64,000 nucleotides of DNA, from positions 18,627,054 through 18,691,053 of the forward strand of contig CALNVZ010000174.1 of the NCBI GenBank assembly GCA_940671915.1, read 5' to 3'. The DNA is from Paracentrotus lividus. Its lineage: Eukaryota; Echinodermata; Echinoidea; Camarodonta; Echinidae. Below are positions 1 to 11,905 of the stretch, piece by piece. The position numbers were made by a program, and so were the translations under genes. The notes beneath the pieces were generated by a model. That model did no database searches. It worked only from the letters and a program-made list of their open reading frames with translations, and was not told where the DNA came from. Each line of letters starts with the position of its first letter. Position 1 is the first letter of the stretch.

Positions 1-63
1 CACAATAACTTATTAGAGTAGTGAGAACGTGTGTTTATTGTGAATATAAAAATTATGTAATGT

Positions 64-132
64 ATCTCTCTTTCTGTCTATCTGTCTCTCTGTCTCTCTC
101 CCTCCCTTCCCCTCTCTCTCTCTCTCTCTCTT
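64..132. repeat. CT-rich microsatellite
   Basis: Imperfect (CT)n/(TCTG)n tract with short CCCT interruptions. It is simple sequence with no coding content. The rest of the interval up to about 328 is plain AT-rich DNA in which I see nothing. Confidence 0.9.
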
Positions 133-328
133 AATCAATGATTGACTGTCAAATATTCGCAGATTGTGAGAGATGAATCATTCTGCTGTGAAATTGAGAG
201 GCATAAATCCCTCATAATCTAAACACAAGGAACACAGCTTCATTCAGATCAAGAACTGTATACCTCTAAAAGAATTTTTCTGAACTCAAAAGCAGGGCGA
301 TTACTTATTATCATAATTATACCATACA

Positions 329-2830
329 AGAGTCTTACGCAGTGCTGATTGTAACACTGATCACAGACTTGTTCGCAGCAGGGCTAGGTTCCATCTGAGA
401 CCCAAACCTAAGTGGGGACCAAGGGCTATCCCATCACAGAAGTCCATGTCAGCAAGCTTAAGTCTCCAACTTGTAGAGAAAACTACCAAGAATCGCTCCA
501 GAGTCAACTTAGACAAGATGATCTAGGTGATAATCCTGAGTCTGAGCAGATGTGGGACCAAATCAAGAAGGCAGTTATCTACGCTTCAAAAGAGGTCTTG
601 GGACCCTGTCCAAGAAAACATAAAGACTGGTTTGATGAGAACGACGAGGAAATCTTGGATCTTCTAGCAAAAAAAGAGATCAGCTTACCAATCCCATCTG
701 GCAGCCCCCTTGTGTGCAAAGAAGAAAGCATCGTATCGCCAAGCGTGTAGTCTTGTTCAACGCAAACTACGCAGTATACAAAATGACTGGTGGTTTGAAA
801 CTGCAAAAAGGACCCAACTCCATGCTGACAACGGTGACACAAGAAACTTCTATGCAGCTCTGAAATCGGTTTATGGACCTACTGCACAAGTGCAATGTCT
901 TCTCAAGAGTGCAGATGGGGAATAGCTGTGCACAGACAAAGAATCCATCCTGAATCGCTGGTCTGAGCACTATGAAATGCTCTTCAATGCCAATCGCGAA
1001 GTTTGTGCCGAAGCCATAAATAACATCGCCTAGCATCCTGTTCAGAATGAACTCGACTGCCACCCATCCTTGCAAGAGATTAAAAAAAAAGCTATCAATC
1101 AGATGAGATGCAATAAAGCACCAGGAGTCGATGGCATCCCTCCTGAGATGTGGTGGTCAAAACCTTCACTCCAAAATGTACGAGCTCTTCAGAGTGTGCT
1201 GCGAGCAGGGAAAGATCCCACAGGACTTACGTGATGCTTTGATAATCACTCTGTACAAGAACAAGGGTGAAAAGACTGACTGCTCCAATTACCGTGGAAT
1301 AACCCTCTTATCCATTGCTGGAAAGGTTTTGGCTAGGATTCTTCTGAACAGACTTCTACCTACCATCGCAGAACCGAACCTCCCAGAGAGCCAATGTGGA
1401 TTTAGGGCTAATAGGAGCACAACGGACATGATATTTGCCTTGAGACAACTACAAGAGAAATGCATTGAACAAAACAAAGGCTTGTTTGTAACTTTCGTCG
1501 ACCTTACCAAGGCATTTGATTCAGTGAGCAGAGAAGGACTATGGCAGATCCTGGAGAAACTGGGCTGCCCACCCAGATTCATATCTATCGTGAAACAGCT
1601 GCACGAAGGACAACGTGGACAAGTAAAGTACAAGAGTGACCTGTCAAATGCCTTTTTGATATCAACAGGTGTGAAGCAGGGCTGTGCCTTGGCCCCACCC
1701 TCTTTTCACTATTCTTCAGCATGATGCTTGAGCAGGCAACTGGGAACTAGTGAGGGAGTGTACATCCGTTTCCGAGCAGATGGAGGGCTCTTCAACCTCA
1801 GACGCTTCCAGGCATGCACCAAAACTAAAGAGCAGCTTGTACGCGAACTTCTTTTCGCAGATGACTGTGCTCTAGTAGCTCACAGCCAACAAGACCTACA
1901 ACGCATCACATCGTGTTTCTCCGAAGCAGCAGTTTGGCCTGTCCATTAGTATGAAGAAGACAGAGTTTTGTTCCAGCCTGCTCCCCGAGAAGAATACACA
2001 CCTCCTGTCATATCCATCCAAGGCACTACACTGAATGCTGTTAAACACTTCACCTACCTCGGAAGTACGATCTCGAGTGATGCCAGCCTCGACAAAGAAA
2101 TTGATCAAAGCCTCTCGAAAGCAAGTCGTGCTTTTGGCAGACTTCGAAAAAGAGTATGGACAAACCATCACCTTATAAACAGAGTCAAAACTGAGCGTCT
2201 ACAGGGCAGTAATCATCTCATCTCTTCTGTATGGGGCTGAATCCTGGACTCTGTATCGCCGTCATATTCGTCTTCTGGAACGTTTCCACCAACGCTGTCT
2301 CCGTAGCATATTCAAGATACGCTGGCAGGATCGTGTAACCAATGCTGAAGTCCTGACAAATGCAAACACATCTAGCATCGAAGCTATCCTCATACAGCTA
2401 CAACTACGCTGGGCTGGTCATGTTACCAGAGTGGACGACAACCGCCTACCCAAGACACTTCTCTATGGAGAACTCTCTACTGGCAAGCGCAAGATAGGGG
2501 CTCCTCGAAAACGCTTCAAGGACTCTGAAGTCTAATCTCGCGCTAGGCAACATCAGTCACAAAACTTGGGAGGTACATGCGATGAACCGGAATGCATGGA
2601 GACGCTGCATCAAAAAGGCATCTACCTCATTTGAAACAAAGCGTCTAGCAGATCTGGAAGAAAAGCGAATGAAAAGGAAGGCTGCTGCCACCGCCCAAGT
2701 TGCAGCTCCCCCTGAGAATGTGCAACTACATGTGTGCACAAACTGTAGAAAAGCTTGTATCTCCAGAATTGGCCTATTTAGTCACAAAAGATCCTGTATT
2801 ACATAGAATCTTCCTTAATCTTCGTTTACA
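329..2830 (+). mobile_element. 5'-truncated non-LTR retrotransposon (LINE)
   Basis: This is a plus-strand LINE copy that begins inside the C-terminal part of its endonuclease domain and continues through reverse transcriptase to a C-terminal zinc finger and a stop near 2806. The 5' end is lost abruptly near 329-338, as expected for target-primed reverse transcription that stopped early. The 3' end is not sharply defined: no clear poly(A) or microsatellite tail follows the stop, and the sequence to about 2950 may be 3' UTR. I found no target-site duplication by eye. The clade is uncertain. The order EN-RT-C2HC finger without a visible RNase H domain fits several Jockey/CR1/RTE-like groups. Confidence 0.85.
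338..2806 (+). pseudogene. LINE ORF2-like polyprotein remnant (EN tail, RT, zinc finger)
   Basis: The reading frame starts in an endonuclease tail with a DCNTDHRLVRS segment, which carries the TDH version of the catalytic histidine motif. A charged linker follows, then reverse transcriptase from about 1100. Visible RT landmarks are NKAPGVDGIPPE, the LYKNKG and NYRGITLLS blocks, motif A VDLTKAFDS (about 1498-1524), motif B GVKQGCALAP (about 1669-1698) and catalytic motif C FADD (about 1854-1865). After the RT come a thumb region with HFTYLGSTISSD, a WAGHVTR block, and a terminal finger spaced C-x2-C-x12-H-x3-C before the stop at 2804-2806. The frame is broken by at least seven single-base shifts (near 420, 677, 1145, 1697, 1930, 2195 and 2530) and by in-frame stops at 923-925 and 1031-1033. 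It cannot make protein as it stands. Single-base shifts outnumber premature stops, so sequence errors may contribute. Confidence 0.85.
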
Positions 2831-3123
2831 AAGTTCAGCCATATACCATTATAGTTATGTACTGTGATTTAAGCGAAAAAGTCAGTTGATCACATCAACA
2901 TGATCAAACCGTTTCAAATTCCAGTTACTACATGAGCATGATCAGGAACATCATTTGACAAGGTATAATATTACATTCAACACACCCAACCCAGGTGAAG
3001 GAATAGTGTACAGGAGAGGTGATATGTCGGAAATGCCCTACATTGTTTTCTCCGAGGAAGCCATGCAGCCGGGTAACGATTTCAAAGAGACGTGTGCTAA
3101 ACGAAAATGGGAATTAACAAATT

Positions 3124-3126
<3 letters not shown>

Positions 3127-3212
<86 letters not shown>
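3127..3212. repeat. Poly(T) tract, 86 bases
   Basis: An uninterrupted run of T. It could be the poly(A) tail of a minus-strand retrocopy, but no recognisable retrosequence adjoins it on the right. The open frames across it are artefacts of homopolymer translation. The flanks 2831-3126 and 3213-3757 hold nothing I recognise. Confidence 0.95.
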
Positions 3213-3213
<1 letters not shown>

Positions 3214-3759
3214 TTATTTGGAAAAACATACACAAAAGCAGTGAATTCATAAATGCTATCTCGCTATTCGAGATATTTTTTGTTTTTGTTTTGTGTATTG
3301 TTGATTGACATCCACTTTTTTTTTCCCGCTACAATACATGTACAATGAAGGCCTTTGCCGCGTGTTATAGCCACTATGACGTAATACGTGTTAATTGACA
3401 TGCAAATAGAATCGAACATGGGGTAAGCCATTAGAATTAATTTATTCGAGTCGGTAGCAGAGGGCTTAGCAAATCGATTGATTAGCGATCGCCCTAATGC
3501 ATGCTCCCAACCATACGAATACGACATATTAAACTAAGGACAAGGAGGGAGATAACTCACATGTGTTAAACTGGAGAGGGATGAAGTATTATGTAGCAAG
3601 TTTACCTCCTAGGAATCGCATGCACAATGGTGTTTTGATATGAGCAACACAAGATAAATAGCCTATACCCATTTTCTTTAAAAAATAAACTATAAATAAT
3701 AAAAGGTAAAATTAAATAACGAATACTTACCATAAATTTGGATTTAGAGTCTTCTTTTA

Positions 3760-3803
3760 TTGTTTGTTTTGTTTTGTTTGTTTGTTTGTTTGTTTGTTTT
3801 ATT
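3760..3803. repeat. (GTTT)n microsatellite
   Basis: Repeated TTTG/TTTTG units followed by T-rich sequence. Confidence 0.85.
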
Positions 3804-5281
3804 TTTTAACAGGTGTTTTGAAACATATCACCTTTGATACCAATTAGAATATACAGTGGGACGGATACATCCTTAATGGCGCCGTGCTAGATTGGACAGC
3901 TTTATATTGCATTCGTCCATGGCTGTTCAACACACGTAATTATATAGATACATGTGACGTAATGTGACGTAACATGAATTTTGATGACTTATGTATAAGG
4001 TTCCGTCGTATGGTAATTCTTTTGACCACTGTGTCCTGATAATTTTCATTGTTTATTGTTTATTGCCCGGGCAATTATTAAGAACGTGACGTTTACATTA
4101 TTGGGCTGAATGTTTCTTTGAAAAACGATTCGAAGATATAAACACAGCTCATTTCAAAATGTCAAAATAATGAATGAATATTGAGGAGTTATGAAACTCT
4201 GCGGCCCGTATTTTGGACCGCGTTTTATTTTTTTATTATTTTTTTTATATATTTTTAGAAGTTCAGGTTTAATCGGGCAATTCAGGCCAATCTAGCTTGA
4301 TCAGCAGCAGTCTACCTTGATCGACATCGCTCTGGTTACATACACAATCTATATCCATGGAGACATACTGGGATGAGGAGTACATTCATTATGTAGCAGC
4401 TAATTACGTAAATTCTCAACCTGTCTCTCCTCTCATATAAAAATGAAATTACCGTTTCATTTGTAATCCTTGTTGATCCAAAACCCCTTTTTTGGGGGTC
4501 ATCTACGGAGACACCGGTGGTAGCGAGCTGATCCAACAACCGGTCATAACTGACGATATTATACTTTACATAAGATAGATCTGGAATAACTTACAATTTA
4601 CCAAAGAAAGGGTCGAATTGACTTGATACGATTCTAAACATAAATCTAATAAGACGATCTAATACAAATAATTGATTAATCATTGATATCAAAACCGTTT
4701 GTGGTAAATTTATTTATCCACTTGATAAAGTACTAAAGAGAGAGATATACGATCATACAAAAACAAACAAAAAACAAAATATTCTACTTCAACATACACC
4801 CTAATGGATGGATATTATGCGCATGTTCTTTACACATGATCACTTAAAAATAGTGATCTCTGTAAAACGATTCGCCTCATATGATATTGATATGTAACCC
4901 ACTCAGTAAAACTGTTGAATTACAGTCTTTAGGCAGAGGGTCATCCGTCTAGACAGACTCTATACCTAGAGTACTACCGTTATAAATCAGTATATATCTG
5001 CATGTGAGTGTATGTACTTTATCTACTCGACTCCTTCAGTGCTTGTTTGATTCAATCTTCAAAGGCAGTCAGATTTGATGAGGTATAGGAAGATAGCATT
5101 CACGTTGTTAGACAAGCGAAACATCTATAGTTATCATCATCTTGGGTGCAGAATGGGGCCCATGTTAGGAGGCTTGATCGTGAACAGGAAAGCATAATAC
5201 GACTCACTTTAACTTCTCACTCAGTAATGTCATGGAAAGAAATGGAAAGTGAGGAACAATAAAGGTATGGGGACATAGGGA
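3804..5281. other. AT-rich non-coding stretch, nothing recognised
   Basis: No open frame longer than about 67 codons and no splice-site pair, RNA gene or inverted-repeat element that I could support. Short self-complementary spots such as CCCC/GGGG near 4484-4498 are too small to interpret. Confidence 0.6.
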
Positions 5282-5610
5282 CGGAAAGAAAGAGAGTGAA
5301 AGAAAGAAGAGAGAATGGTACCAAAAATAGAGGGAGAGAGAGAGAGGAAAAAGAATTGAAAAGTTAGAGGGAGGCACAAATGAAACAAGAGTGATGGAGA
5401 GAAGGGGACAGGTGGGGACAGGTGGGGACATGCAAAATATAACTGGGAAAGAAATAAACATATGAGACAAAAATATAAAGATTTTGTTACTTTGAGATAG
5501 ACAAAAATGTATTGAGAGAGAGAGAGAGAGATTGAAGGCGGGTCGGGGAGAGAGAGAGAGAGAGAGAGAGAGATTGAAGACGGGTCGGGGAGAGAGATTG
5601 TGAGAGTACA
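5282..5610. repeat. GA-rich simple and tandem repeats
   Basis: A purine-rich block. At 5404-5430 a 10-bp unit (GGGGACAGGT) is repeated almost three times. At 5512-5600 two copies of a unit made of ATTGAAGRCGGGTCGGGG followed by (AG)n lie in tandem. The minus-strand 152-codon open frame across this block is low-complexity translation rich in Ser, Leu and Pro and is not credible as a gene. Confidence 0.85.
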
Positions 5611-8287
5611 AGAATAAAGGAAAAATAGAGGAGGATGTATTGATTATGATCATTAAATGCACAGGAAAGACAGGGGTTAGAGACAGGAAAAGTAAGTAAA
5701 AGTTAACCTTAATTCACATATCCACAGATTCATCAGCAACATAAAGTACAGTGAAACTTATTAAATTTAATATTGAATATAGTACGTGTAAAAGACGAAT
5801 TATGAATCACATATTCATTTTTCTAAATAATTTCTCTCAATAGTAGTGCTGAGGGAGGGACGATTATCCTCCAAAATCAATCAGCAAAGAACATTAGTAT
5901 CCAGGACCATCCCTCCTAAACTGGCAATAAGAATCGTGACTGTAACAGCTTCGACGATAACATCATAACAACTTCGTTTATTTATTTCTTCCAGAAGTTA
6001 CCGTAGATGCATGATCAAAAGTTAAGTTACTCATTAACTTTCAACCTATTTCCAGTCAATTGGCCTTTAGAGGATAAAGGACTTAATGTGCATATAGAGT
6101 TGTTCATGCAACAGTGACAATATTATGTACTTGTAAACATTACTTGGCGACGAGGTTTTTATAGTTTGAATATATACATGTAAGTGGATAACAAGGGGAT
6201 GTTGAGAAGCTCAAAGAAATAAATATTTTTTTTAAAGGGTTCATTTTGCTGATGTTCCTGTAATTATAGGTTGAAAAACTTCTTTAAATATTTATAAAAA
6301 TGATAATTGTTATAAAGAGGGGAAAATGTCAAGGTTAACTACTTGTGATGTAAAATTTAGAAGAAAAAAAAAACATGAAAAAAAAGTTATTGATAATAGG
6401 CTTGTCCCGGGCAGCTTACTCATGTTATATATACATTTTAACCCTTAAATAATGTTGGTATTAAATTATTTTTTTCTGGACTAAACGACCTTTTTTTCTC
6501 AAGTTATTGTCGATCAATATTTTCTCTTAAAAAGAAAACATATAGCAAAAAGGAAATAAAGTAGTCATTGCAATCTAAGTTTATTTATCTTTTTTTTTTT
6601 CTTCATATATTTTGCTTGTTTTTAAATCTAAATCAAGCTCCGTTTTATATTTTAGGAAAAATCGTTAACGACCCCATGACATTTCCTTGAAGAAGTTCTT
6701 TAATTCAGGTATCACATTTCATCCTTCTAAGGAGTCAACTTTCACAACATGATAAATTAGGTTTCTAGATTGCAACGGGTTTCAAAGGTTATTAGTAATT
6801 AACTGTATAACGTCATCTTTCTGGGTATGTGGCTGACTACAATGAACATAAGCTTTGAATGATCAGTTACCGTAATAGTATACTATATTTATATTGTTTT
6901 ATATAGTTCAGATGGGCGTCAATACAGTCAGATGATATATATTTTTAGCAAAGCTGATAAAACACAATTAGCTTTGCACATATACATTTTGAATTCCATG
7001 TGTATTTCTTAACCATAATTATAAAATTGTTAGGCTTACCTAAGTAAAAAGTAACTGAAACGATACTATTCACTGGCCTAATACAAGCAATTCAAAGTTA
7101 GGGGTTTTTTTAAGCTCGGCCTGAATTTGATTTTATCATTTACAATTTCCCGTCTTTGATCAGGGGGTCACTAGATTAACACTTTACCAAGAAATATTGA
7201 CAGTGATCATTTCGAAAATATTTTCCCGTTTTCAAAATATATTTCCCTAATCTTTCAAATCCTCGATCCCATCCACAGAATGCTACTTTTAAATCTAAGA
7301 TATTTTCTTACATAGCTCCGCATCCAAACAAAATATCTAAGAGCAGACACAATATTATGTTTAGGAGAATCGCATTATTTTGTAACAAACAAGAAATATA
7401 ATTGCAAATGATAAAAGAATCGATGGATATAAAGGTCTATAGTATCTGACAAAATGCTTGATTTTGCTCATTTTCAAGAGTGAGGTATGCATGATTGAAT
7501 ACATGAAGGTTATAGACGACAGACGACATTGATTGATTTGTGAGAGGTGCTTTTGGCGGGAATATCTTGCTTCTTCAAGCGAAAGTTCTGGTTATTCTTG
7601 TAAGTATTAATAGAATTGTTTCCATCAATATATTCAGAACTAAATACGAAAATCATGAATCTCAAACCAGACATGAAGTTGGCTAAATTTGTATTAAGTT
7701 AAATATATTAATCATTATGACAATCATGAACAGAAAAATAGACTTGATTTCATATTCATGTCGTCGGTATACCTGAAAAAAAAATCATATTAGGCCTACA
7801 ATGAGTGCATCGCAATACTTGTAAACATGTGCCATACCCAATTGACATGTGTTATTCATGATTTGACTATAAGAAAAAGAATCGTTACGATAATATGATA
7901 GATCACAATTTCAACCTGCCCTAAGTTATCTATAGCAATATCAATCATAATAACGTACCTAGACACGTGTCAAGTAGAATTATAAGGAAAATTTTCACTC
8001 GCCATCGTGATATCCATAACAAGAACACGTAAATAAGCCAAGGACTGTTTGGAATTTATCCAAACTCGCAAAATGGGTCAAAGTATAAATATATTGGATA
8101 GATACGACGAACATGCTTGAAACAGAAAGTGAAGAATGAAAGTTAAATCTTTATTCTATTTCTCTTCTTCAGCAATTACATATATTTATACCTTTGTATT
8201 AATAACCTCATTATTTCCTTTTCTCTACTCAATTAATATTTCTCCCGCCATCTCTATCTGTGCCCATCTTTTAACTTTGTAAGTGTC
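5611..8287. other. AT-rich non-coding stretch, nothing recognised
   Basis: About 2.7 kb with frequent stops in all frames, short A and T runs, and no repeat family or exon that I could identify. Confidence 0.6.
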
Positions 8288-8288
8288 T

Positions 8289-8327
<39 letters not shown>
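8288..8327. repeat. C-run and (CT)n microsatellite
   Basis: Ten C followed by about fourteen CT units. The interval from here to 8738 shows nothing else. Confidence 0.9.
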
Positions 8328-8330
<3 letters not shown>

Positions 8331-8740
8331 ATCTCTTTTATATCTGTCTCTATCTTTTTTCTCAAATTAGAGACTCAATAGACACCGGGGTGCTATACCT
8401 GCCCGAGAATATTCATAGTTTTCCCCTGAAAGATTCAGAACGTGTCTTATCAATTATTCATCCAACATCAATCAAATTCATCTGCATCGCCAAACAGCCC
8501 TTTCCGTTCTTCTCGTTGTGTATAATTATGAACATTTCTTTCTCCTTCCGTTTACTCCTATAAGGATATGAGTCTTAGAACAAATAGGAATGGCCAGTAT
8601 CTTTCCCACATTACATTCAATTTTACAGGTATTTAATTATTTGGATAGTGAGGCCAAATCGTGGGTAATCTTCTTGCATGGATTACTTTACTTACAGTAC
8701 TTACTTTGTCTTTGGGTTACAAGTATCATCAATAACAATA

Positions 8741-9204
8741 CAGTCTGTGTCCAAAAACGGTACAATCGGGGGAAAATAATTTAGGTGTGAAATATTTTTG
8801 AATGATGTGTTTATGTGGTACCAAATTAAAGCCAATAGATTTTCCTTGCTGATGCGCTTTGTTCTGTATAATTTGCTTTCTAAAACAAAAGTTATGCTCA
8901 ATTTTGTGCGACGACGAACAAATCGAAATTACGTACTTCTATTGTTCTGGAGCGCTGAATTCATGGCCAATATTGTGCAAAACCTACACAAAGGCATGGG
9001 ACGGTGTGCGAAATATGGATTTTTCTTGATTGTAGAAAATTAGTCATATCTCAAAAAATTACAGCACCAAATGGGATGAAAAAATTGCAGAAGAAAGTCT
9101 GATTTTCCTGCTTTATGAAAATATAAAAAAATACCAGGTTGTGATCAATCTTCATACTCTAAAAAAATGGTTTCCACTTGTACCATTTTATTTGACACAG
9201 ACTG
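8741..9204. mobile_element. Tc1/mariner-type MITE, family A copy 1
   Basis: A 464-bp non-autonomous element that begins CAGTCTGTGT and ends ACACAGACTG, flanked on both sides by TA (8739-8740 and 9205-9206). The inverted ends continue inward as a GGTAC-containing segment on the left and its complement (GTACCATTTTATTTGACAC) on the right. Two relatives in the same orientation occur at 43711-44110 and 58201-58652. TA duplication and CAGT ends fit the Tc1/mariner superfamily. The open frames inside are not shared between copies and do not resemble transposase. Confidence 0.88.
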
Positions 9205-10232
9205 TATAACGTTGTACAAAGACTCTTTCTTGAACTGTGCAAAATGTCTACTTAGTACCAAACACGATGTTTAAGATTAAATCTGAGTGTTTTTGTTTTT
9301 GTTTGTTTGTTTGTTTGTTTTTCTTGCCCTGGCATTATTATTTCTTGTCCGAAATGCAAACAAATAATTGTTGCAAATATGCAGTGTACACTACACTGTT
9401 AAAGCTAAAGCAAAAAAAAAAAAAACAAACAAAAAACAAAAACAAAAAATGCAGAGGTCGATTGATCAGCAAAAGTAGATTAATTGTGGTTTTGAAATAG
9501 AAATATTGAAAAGAAAACACTTATTAATTAATTAATAGTATTTTTTGTATCACAGTGATTACATATTTGAAGTTTCATACAACAGATCGTAATCTTACCA
9601 TATGTCTCTCTCTTTGTCTCTCCCATCCTTCTTCTTTTCTATTTTCTCTATTTCCACGAAGTTCTCGATATTTTACTTCATTTCCAAATAAATCAAAATT
9701 TTAGATAATAATCTAGAATACTTAAAATAAAATAAAATAAAAACAAACAACAATAGACAAACAAGACGTTTTTCCTTTTAAAATTATTTTCCGGCTTTCT
9801 TCAATGAGCTCAGCTTTCTTTTATCCCTACTTTCAGCCCACAACTTCTGGAATTAGCTTATATAATTATAGAGATTTCTTGTTGCTTGATATAATAATTT
9901 ACCATCTTTATAGTTTAATCCATCCTAGGAGCCCCATCATCCCATTCAATGAAGTTAATTTTGTTATCATCTCCCAACCTTTATTCATTCACCATTATCC
10001 CTCGTCCTTTTATACAATGATGATATATATGAAATCTTTTAGAATTATATTCACTTCCAAAACAAAACCATGAGGCATTATGAAAACTTTTATCATACTC
10101 AAAAAAATTCAAAATCCTTATCATCATGGCAACACTATGACGTAACACCCCGTGTCTATACTGTGAATCCTTCAATTTGAATGGCTGTTGAGCAGTGTTA
10201 CCATGGTAAAACGTTGATGGCAGAGTTACCTA
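9205..10232. other. Non-coding stretch with (GTTT)n and A-rich tracts
   Basis: A (GTTT)n run lies at about 9295-9320 and an A/CAAA-rich run at about 9412-9450. Nothing else is recognised. Confidence 0.65.
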
Positions 10233-10360
10233 CACTCTAAAAACTGAATTGCTAAATTATGGGTGCTCATATAGTGACTGCACTTGAAGTGCTACATCAG
10301 CACCTGAAGTGCTGTTTTAGCACTTACCCAAGTGCTCATTTATCAACAAAAAATGTTCAT

Positions 10361-10440
10361 GGTCGGTATGGGATTCGAACCGGGTTCACCTAGACATGGA
10401 AGAGTACCGCTGACGTTACCAATAGACCAACGGAGATCTC
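10361..10440 (-). other. tRNA-like (pol III A/B box) module inside MITE, minus strand
   Basis: Read on the minus strand, this has an A-box-like TGGTCTATTGG and, about 35 bases further on, a perfect B box GGTTCGAATCC (complement of 10371-10381). Spacing and order match a type II (Leu/Ser-like) tRNA gene. The acceptor stem does not pair, so it is a tRNA-derived relic or internal promoter and not a functional tRNA. Confidence 0.6.
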
Positions 10441-10510
10441 ACTAATTGGCTTTAATTATGACAAATTTGAAGAAAGTTCATCATGCAACAATATGATCTG
10501 CTAGCAACCG

Positions 10511-10590
10511 TGGGATGTGAATTGGTCTAACGTGCTCGTCAGCGCTTCTCACTGAGGAAACCCAGGTTCGAATCCCAACGAAGTCACGCC
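10511..10590 (+). other. tRNA-like (pol III A/B box) module inside MITE, plus strand
   Basis: An A-box-like TTGGTCTAACGTGCTC at about 10522-10537 is followed by a long variable-arm-like stretch and a perfect B box GGTTCGAATCC at 10565-10575. It faces the minus-strand module at 10361-10440. The corresponding block in the second copy (about 58730-58800) has a decayed B box, with GGTTCAAATCC on the minus strand. It resembles tRNA-Leu/Ser but is not foldable into a complete tRNA by eye. Confidence 0.6.
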
Positions 10591-10796
10591 GTTTTTGCCC
10601 ATTTTTGCTTAAAGTTCAGCTCACGTGAAAGTGCTAAAACAGCACTTTGAGTGCAGTCACTATGCAAGCACTTAAAAAGTGCTGATTTCAGCCCTTAAAG
10701 AGCTAAAAACAGCACTTCAGGTTTTAGAGTGTACCATTTGATGGTAGGCTTTATGCAACGGGTCCCCAATGTCTCACTTCGTCACTTAAGGGCACT

Positions 10797-10811
10797 CCCC
10801 CCCCCCCCCAC
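10797..10811. repeat. Poly(C) run
   Basis: A C homopolymer between family B copy 1 and the Tc1 remnant. Confidence 0.85.
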
Positions 10812-10895
10812 CCTAACCTACCCTATGCCTTGAGAATATTACATTGGCCAGACCGAATTCAAACCGTTCACTAACTTTCCATTCTCGGTAATGTA

Positions 10896-11498
10896 CCATC
10901 ATTTGCAAAATTTAAGACCACCCTAAATTTTTGGGGTATTATGTTCAATGAGCATTATTCTTTTTGTTCCATTGAAATATTATGTAACATGTTTTCCTGT
11001 CATTGTTCATGGGATGAGATTAATGGTTTAAGCTCATTTCCATGAATGTCTTTGCCTCAGAAGGTTTCATCTGGCACTTTGTCTCTATCCAGATGGGGAA
11101 AAAAAAATGAGTCTAAGTCAGGTTCAGAGGGTTAAATAGTAACCCTTTTCCAAGAAGGCTACTCTGAACGCAAGATTAGTGAGAAGACTGGGTGTAGCAA
11201 GACTGTCGTCCACAATGCCATTCACAAATTTCGAAACGATGCGCATTTTCCGACCGGAAGAGGATGGTCGTCCAAGAAAAACAACGCGTTGCGAGGACAA
11301 CATGATGAAGAGGATTGTTGGAGAGATTGTTCCATTTCCTGTCGTGACATCAAGGCCGAGCTGCAGTCTACTGGTATTACAGTCAGTAAGAGTACCATTT
11401 CTCGCCGTTTGAGCAAGGAATTTGGGCTAAAAGAATAATGCTCATTGAACATAATACCCCAAAAATTTAGGGTGGTCTTAAACTTTTGCAAATGATGG
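10896..11498 (+). mobile_element. Internally deleted Tc1-like transposon
   Basis: A 603-bp element flanked by TA (10894-10895 and 11499-11500) with nearly perfect terminal inverted repeats of about 67 bp: 10896-10964 against 11430-11498, one base indel visible. The left end starts CCATCATTTGCAAAA. Between the repeats is only the N-terminal part of a Tc1-family transposase, so the catalytic DDE/D part has been deleted and the copy is non-autonomous. The good match of the repeats suggests a fairly recent insertion. Confidence 0.88.
11142..11437 (+). pseudogene. Tc1-type transposase N-terminal fragment
   Basis: The first frame, from about 11145, reads LFQEGYSERKISEKTG, followed by a second helix ending HNAIHKFRN. 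This is the helix-turn-helix that Tc1 transposases use to bind their own inverted repeats. The middle (about 11248-11330) shifts frame and reads GRPRKTTRCEDNMMKRIV, the AT-hook-like GRPR linker. From about 11340 the first frame returns with CRDIKAELQSTGITVSKST, the second DNA-binding helix region. Two compensating frameshifts therefore interrupt it. The protein then runs into the right inverted repeat, so all catalytic residues are absent. Assignment to Tc1/mariner rests on these blocks and on the TA target site. Confidence 0.82.
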
Positions 11499-11905
11499 TA
11501 TTAATTTTGACGGGTTTGGATTTGGTCTCAACGTTGTGACCATGTCATTAGGTATCCTTCGTCTAGACTGACATCATCCCGCCCGAGTGAAACATTACTT
11601 TATTCCAAACATTGCTGAATGGCCAAGAAATGTCTGGTTTTGAGATCGGTTTGGGTCTGGCTTGGCAGTGAGGCGTGATGGTAGTTTCATTGACAACACC
11701 GACATCAAACCGAGCACAATTATGACATTATTCCGAACATTGCCGACTGGCCTAGGAAAGTTCGGTTTTGAAATCGGTCTGAGTTCGGCTTAGCATGCAA
11801 TGTAGATGGTGAATTAATGACCCCACTTATCCCCAATCATCCTCCTGTTCTATTTCTACTCCGTCTTCCTCTTGAAACAAGGGCGATGGGCATCAAGATT
11901 CATGC

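Larger units (their letters stand above)
10233..10731. mobile_element. MITE with tRNA-like modules, family B copy 1
   Basis: A 499-bp element flanked by TA (10231-10232 and 10732-10733). Its ends are complementary: CACTCTAAAAACTGAA on the left and TTCAGGTTTTAGAGTG on the right. Subterminal DNA is full of short AGTGCT/AGCACT inverted motifs. The core holds two tRNA-like blocks pointing towards each other (annotated separately). A second copy in the opposite orientation lies at 58132-59107 and is interrupted by a family A MITE. There is no open frame of interest, so the element is non-autonomous. Confidence 0.88.

Noticed and set aside
2955-3308. 117-codon plus-strand and 70-codon minus-strand frames
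   Set aside because: More than a quarter of each is poly-Phe or poly-Lys from the 86-base T run; the rest has no recognisable domain.
5204-5662. 152-codon minus-strand frame
   Set aside because: Translation of GA/GGGACA repeats, giving a Ser-Leu-Pro-Phe-rich low-complexity product without conserved motifs.
10361-10590. Functional tRNA-Leu/Ser genes
   Set aside because: A and B boxes are good, but acceptor stems do not pair and no clear anticodon arm is formed; kept only as tRNA-like modules.
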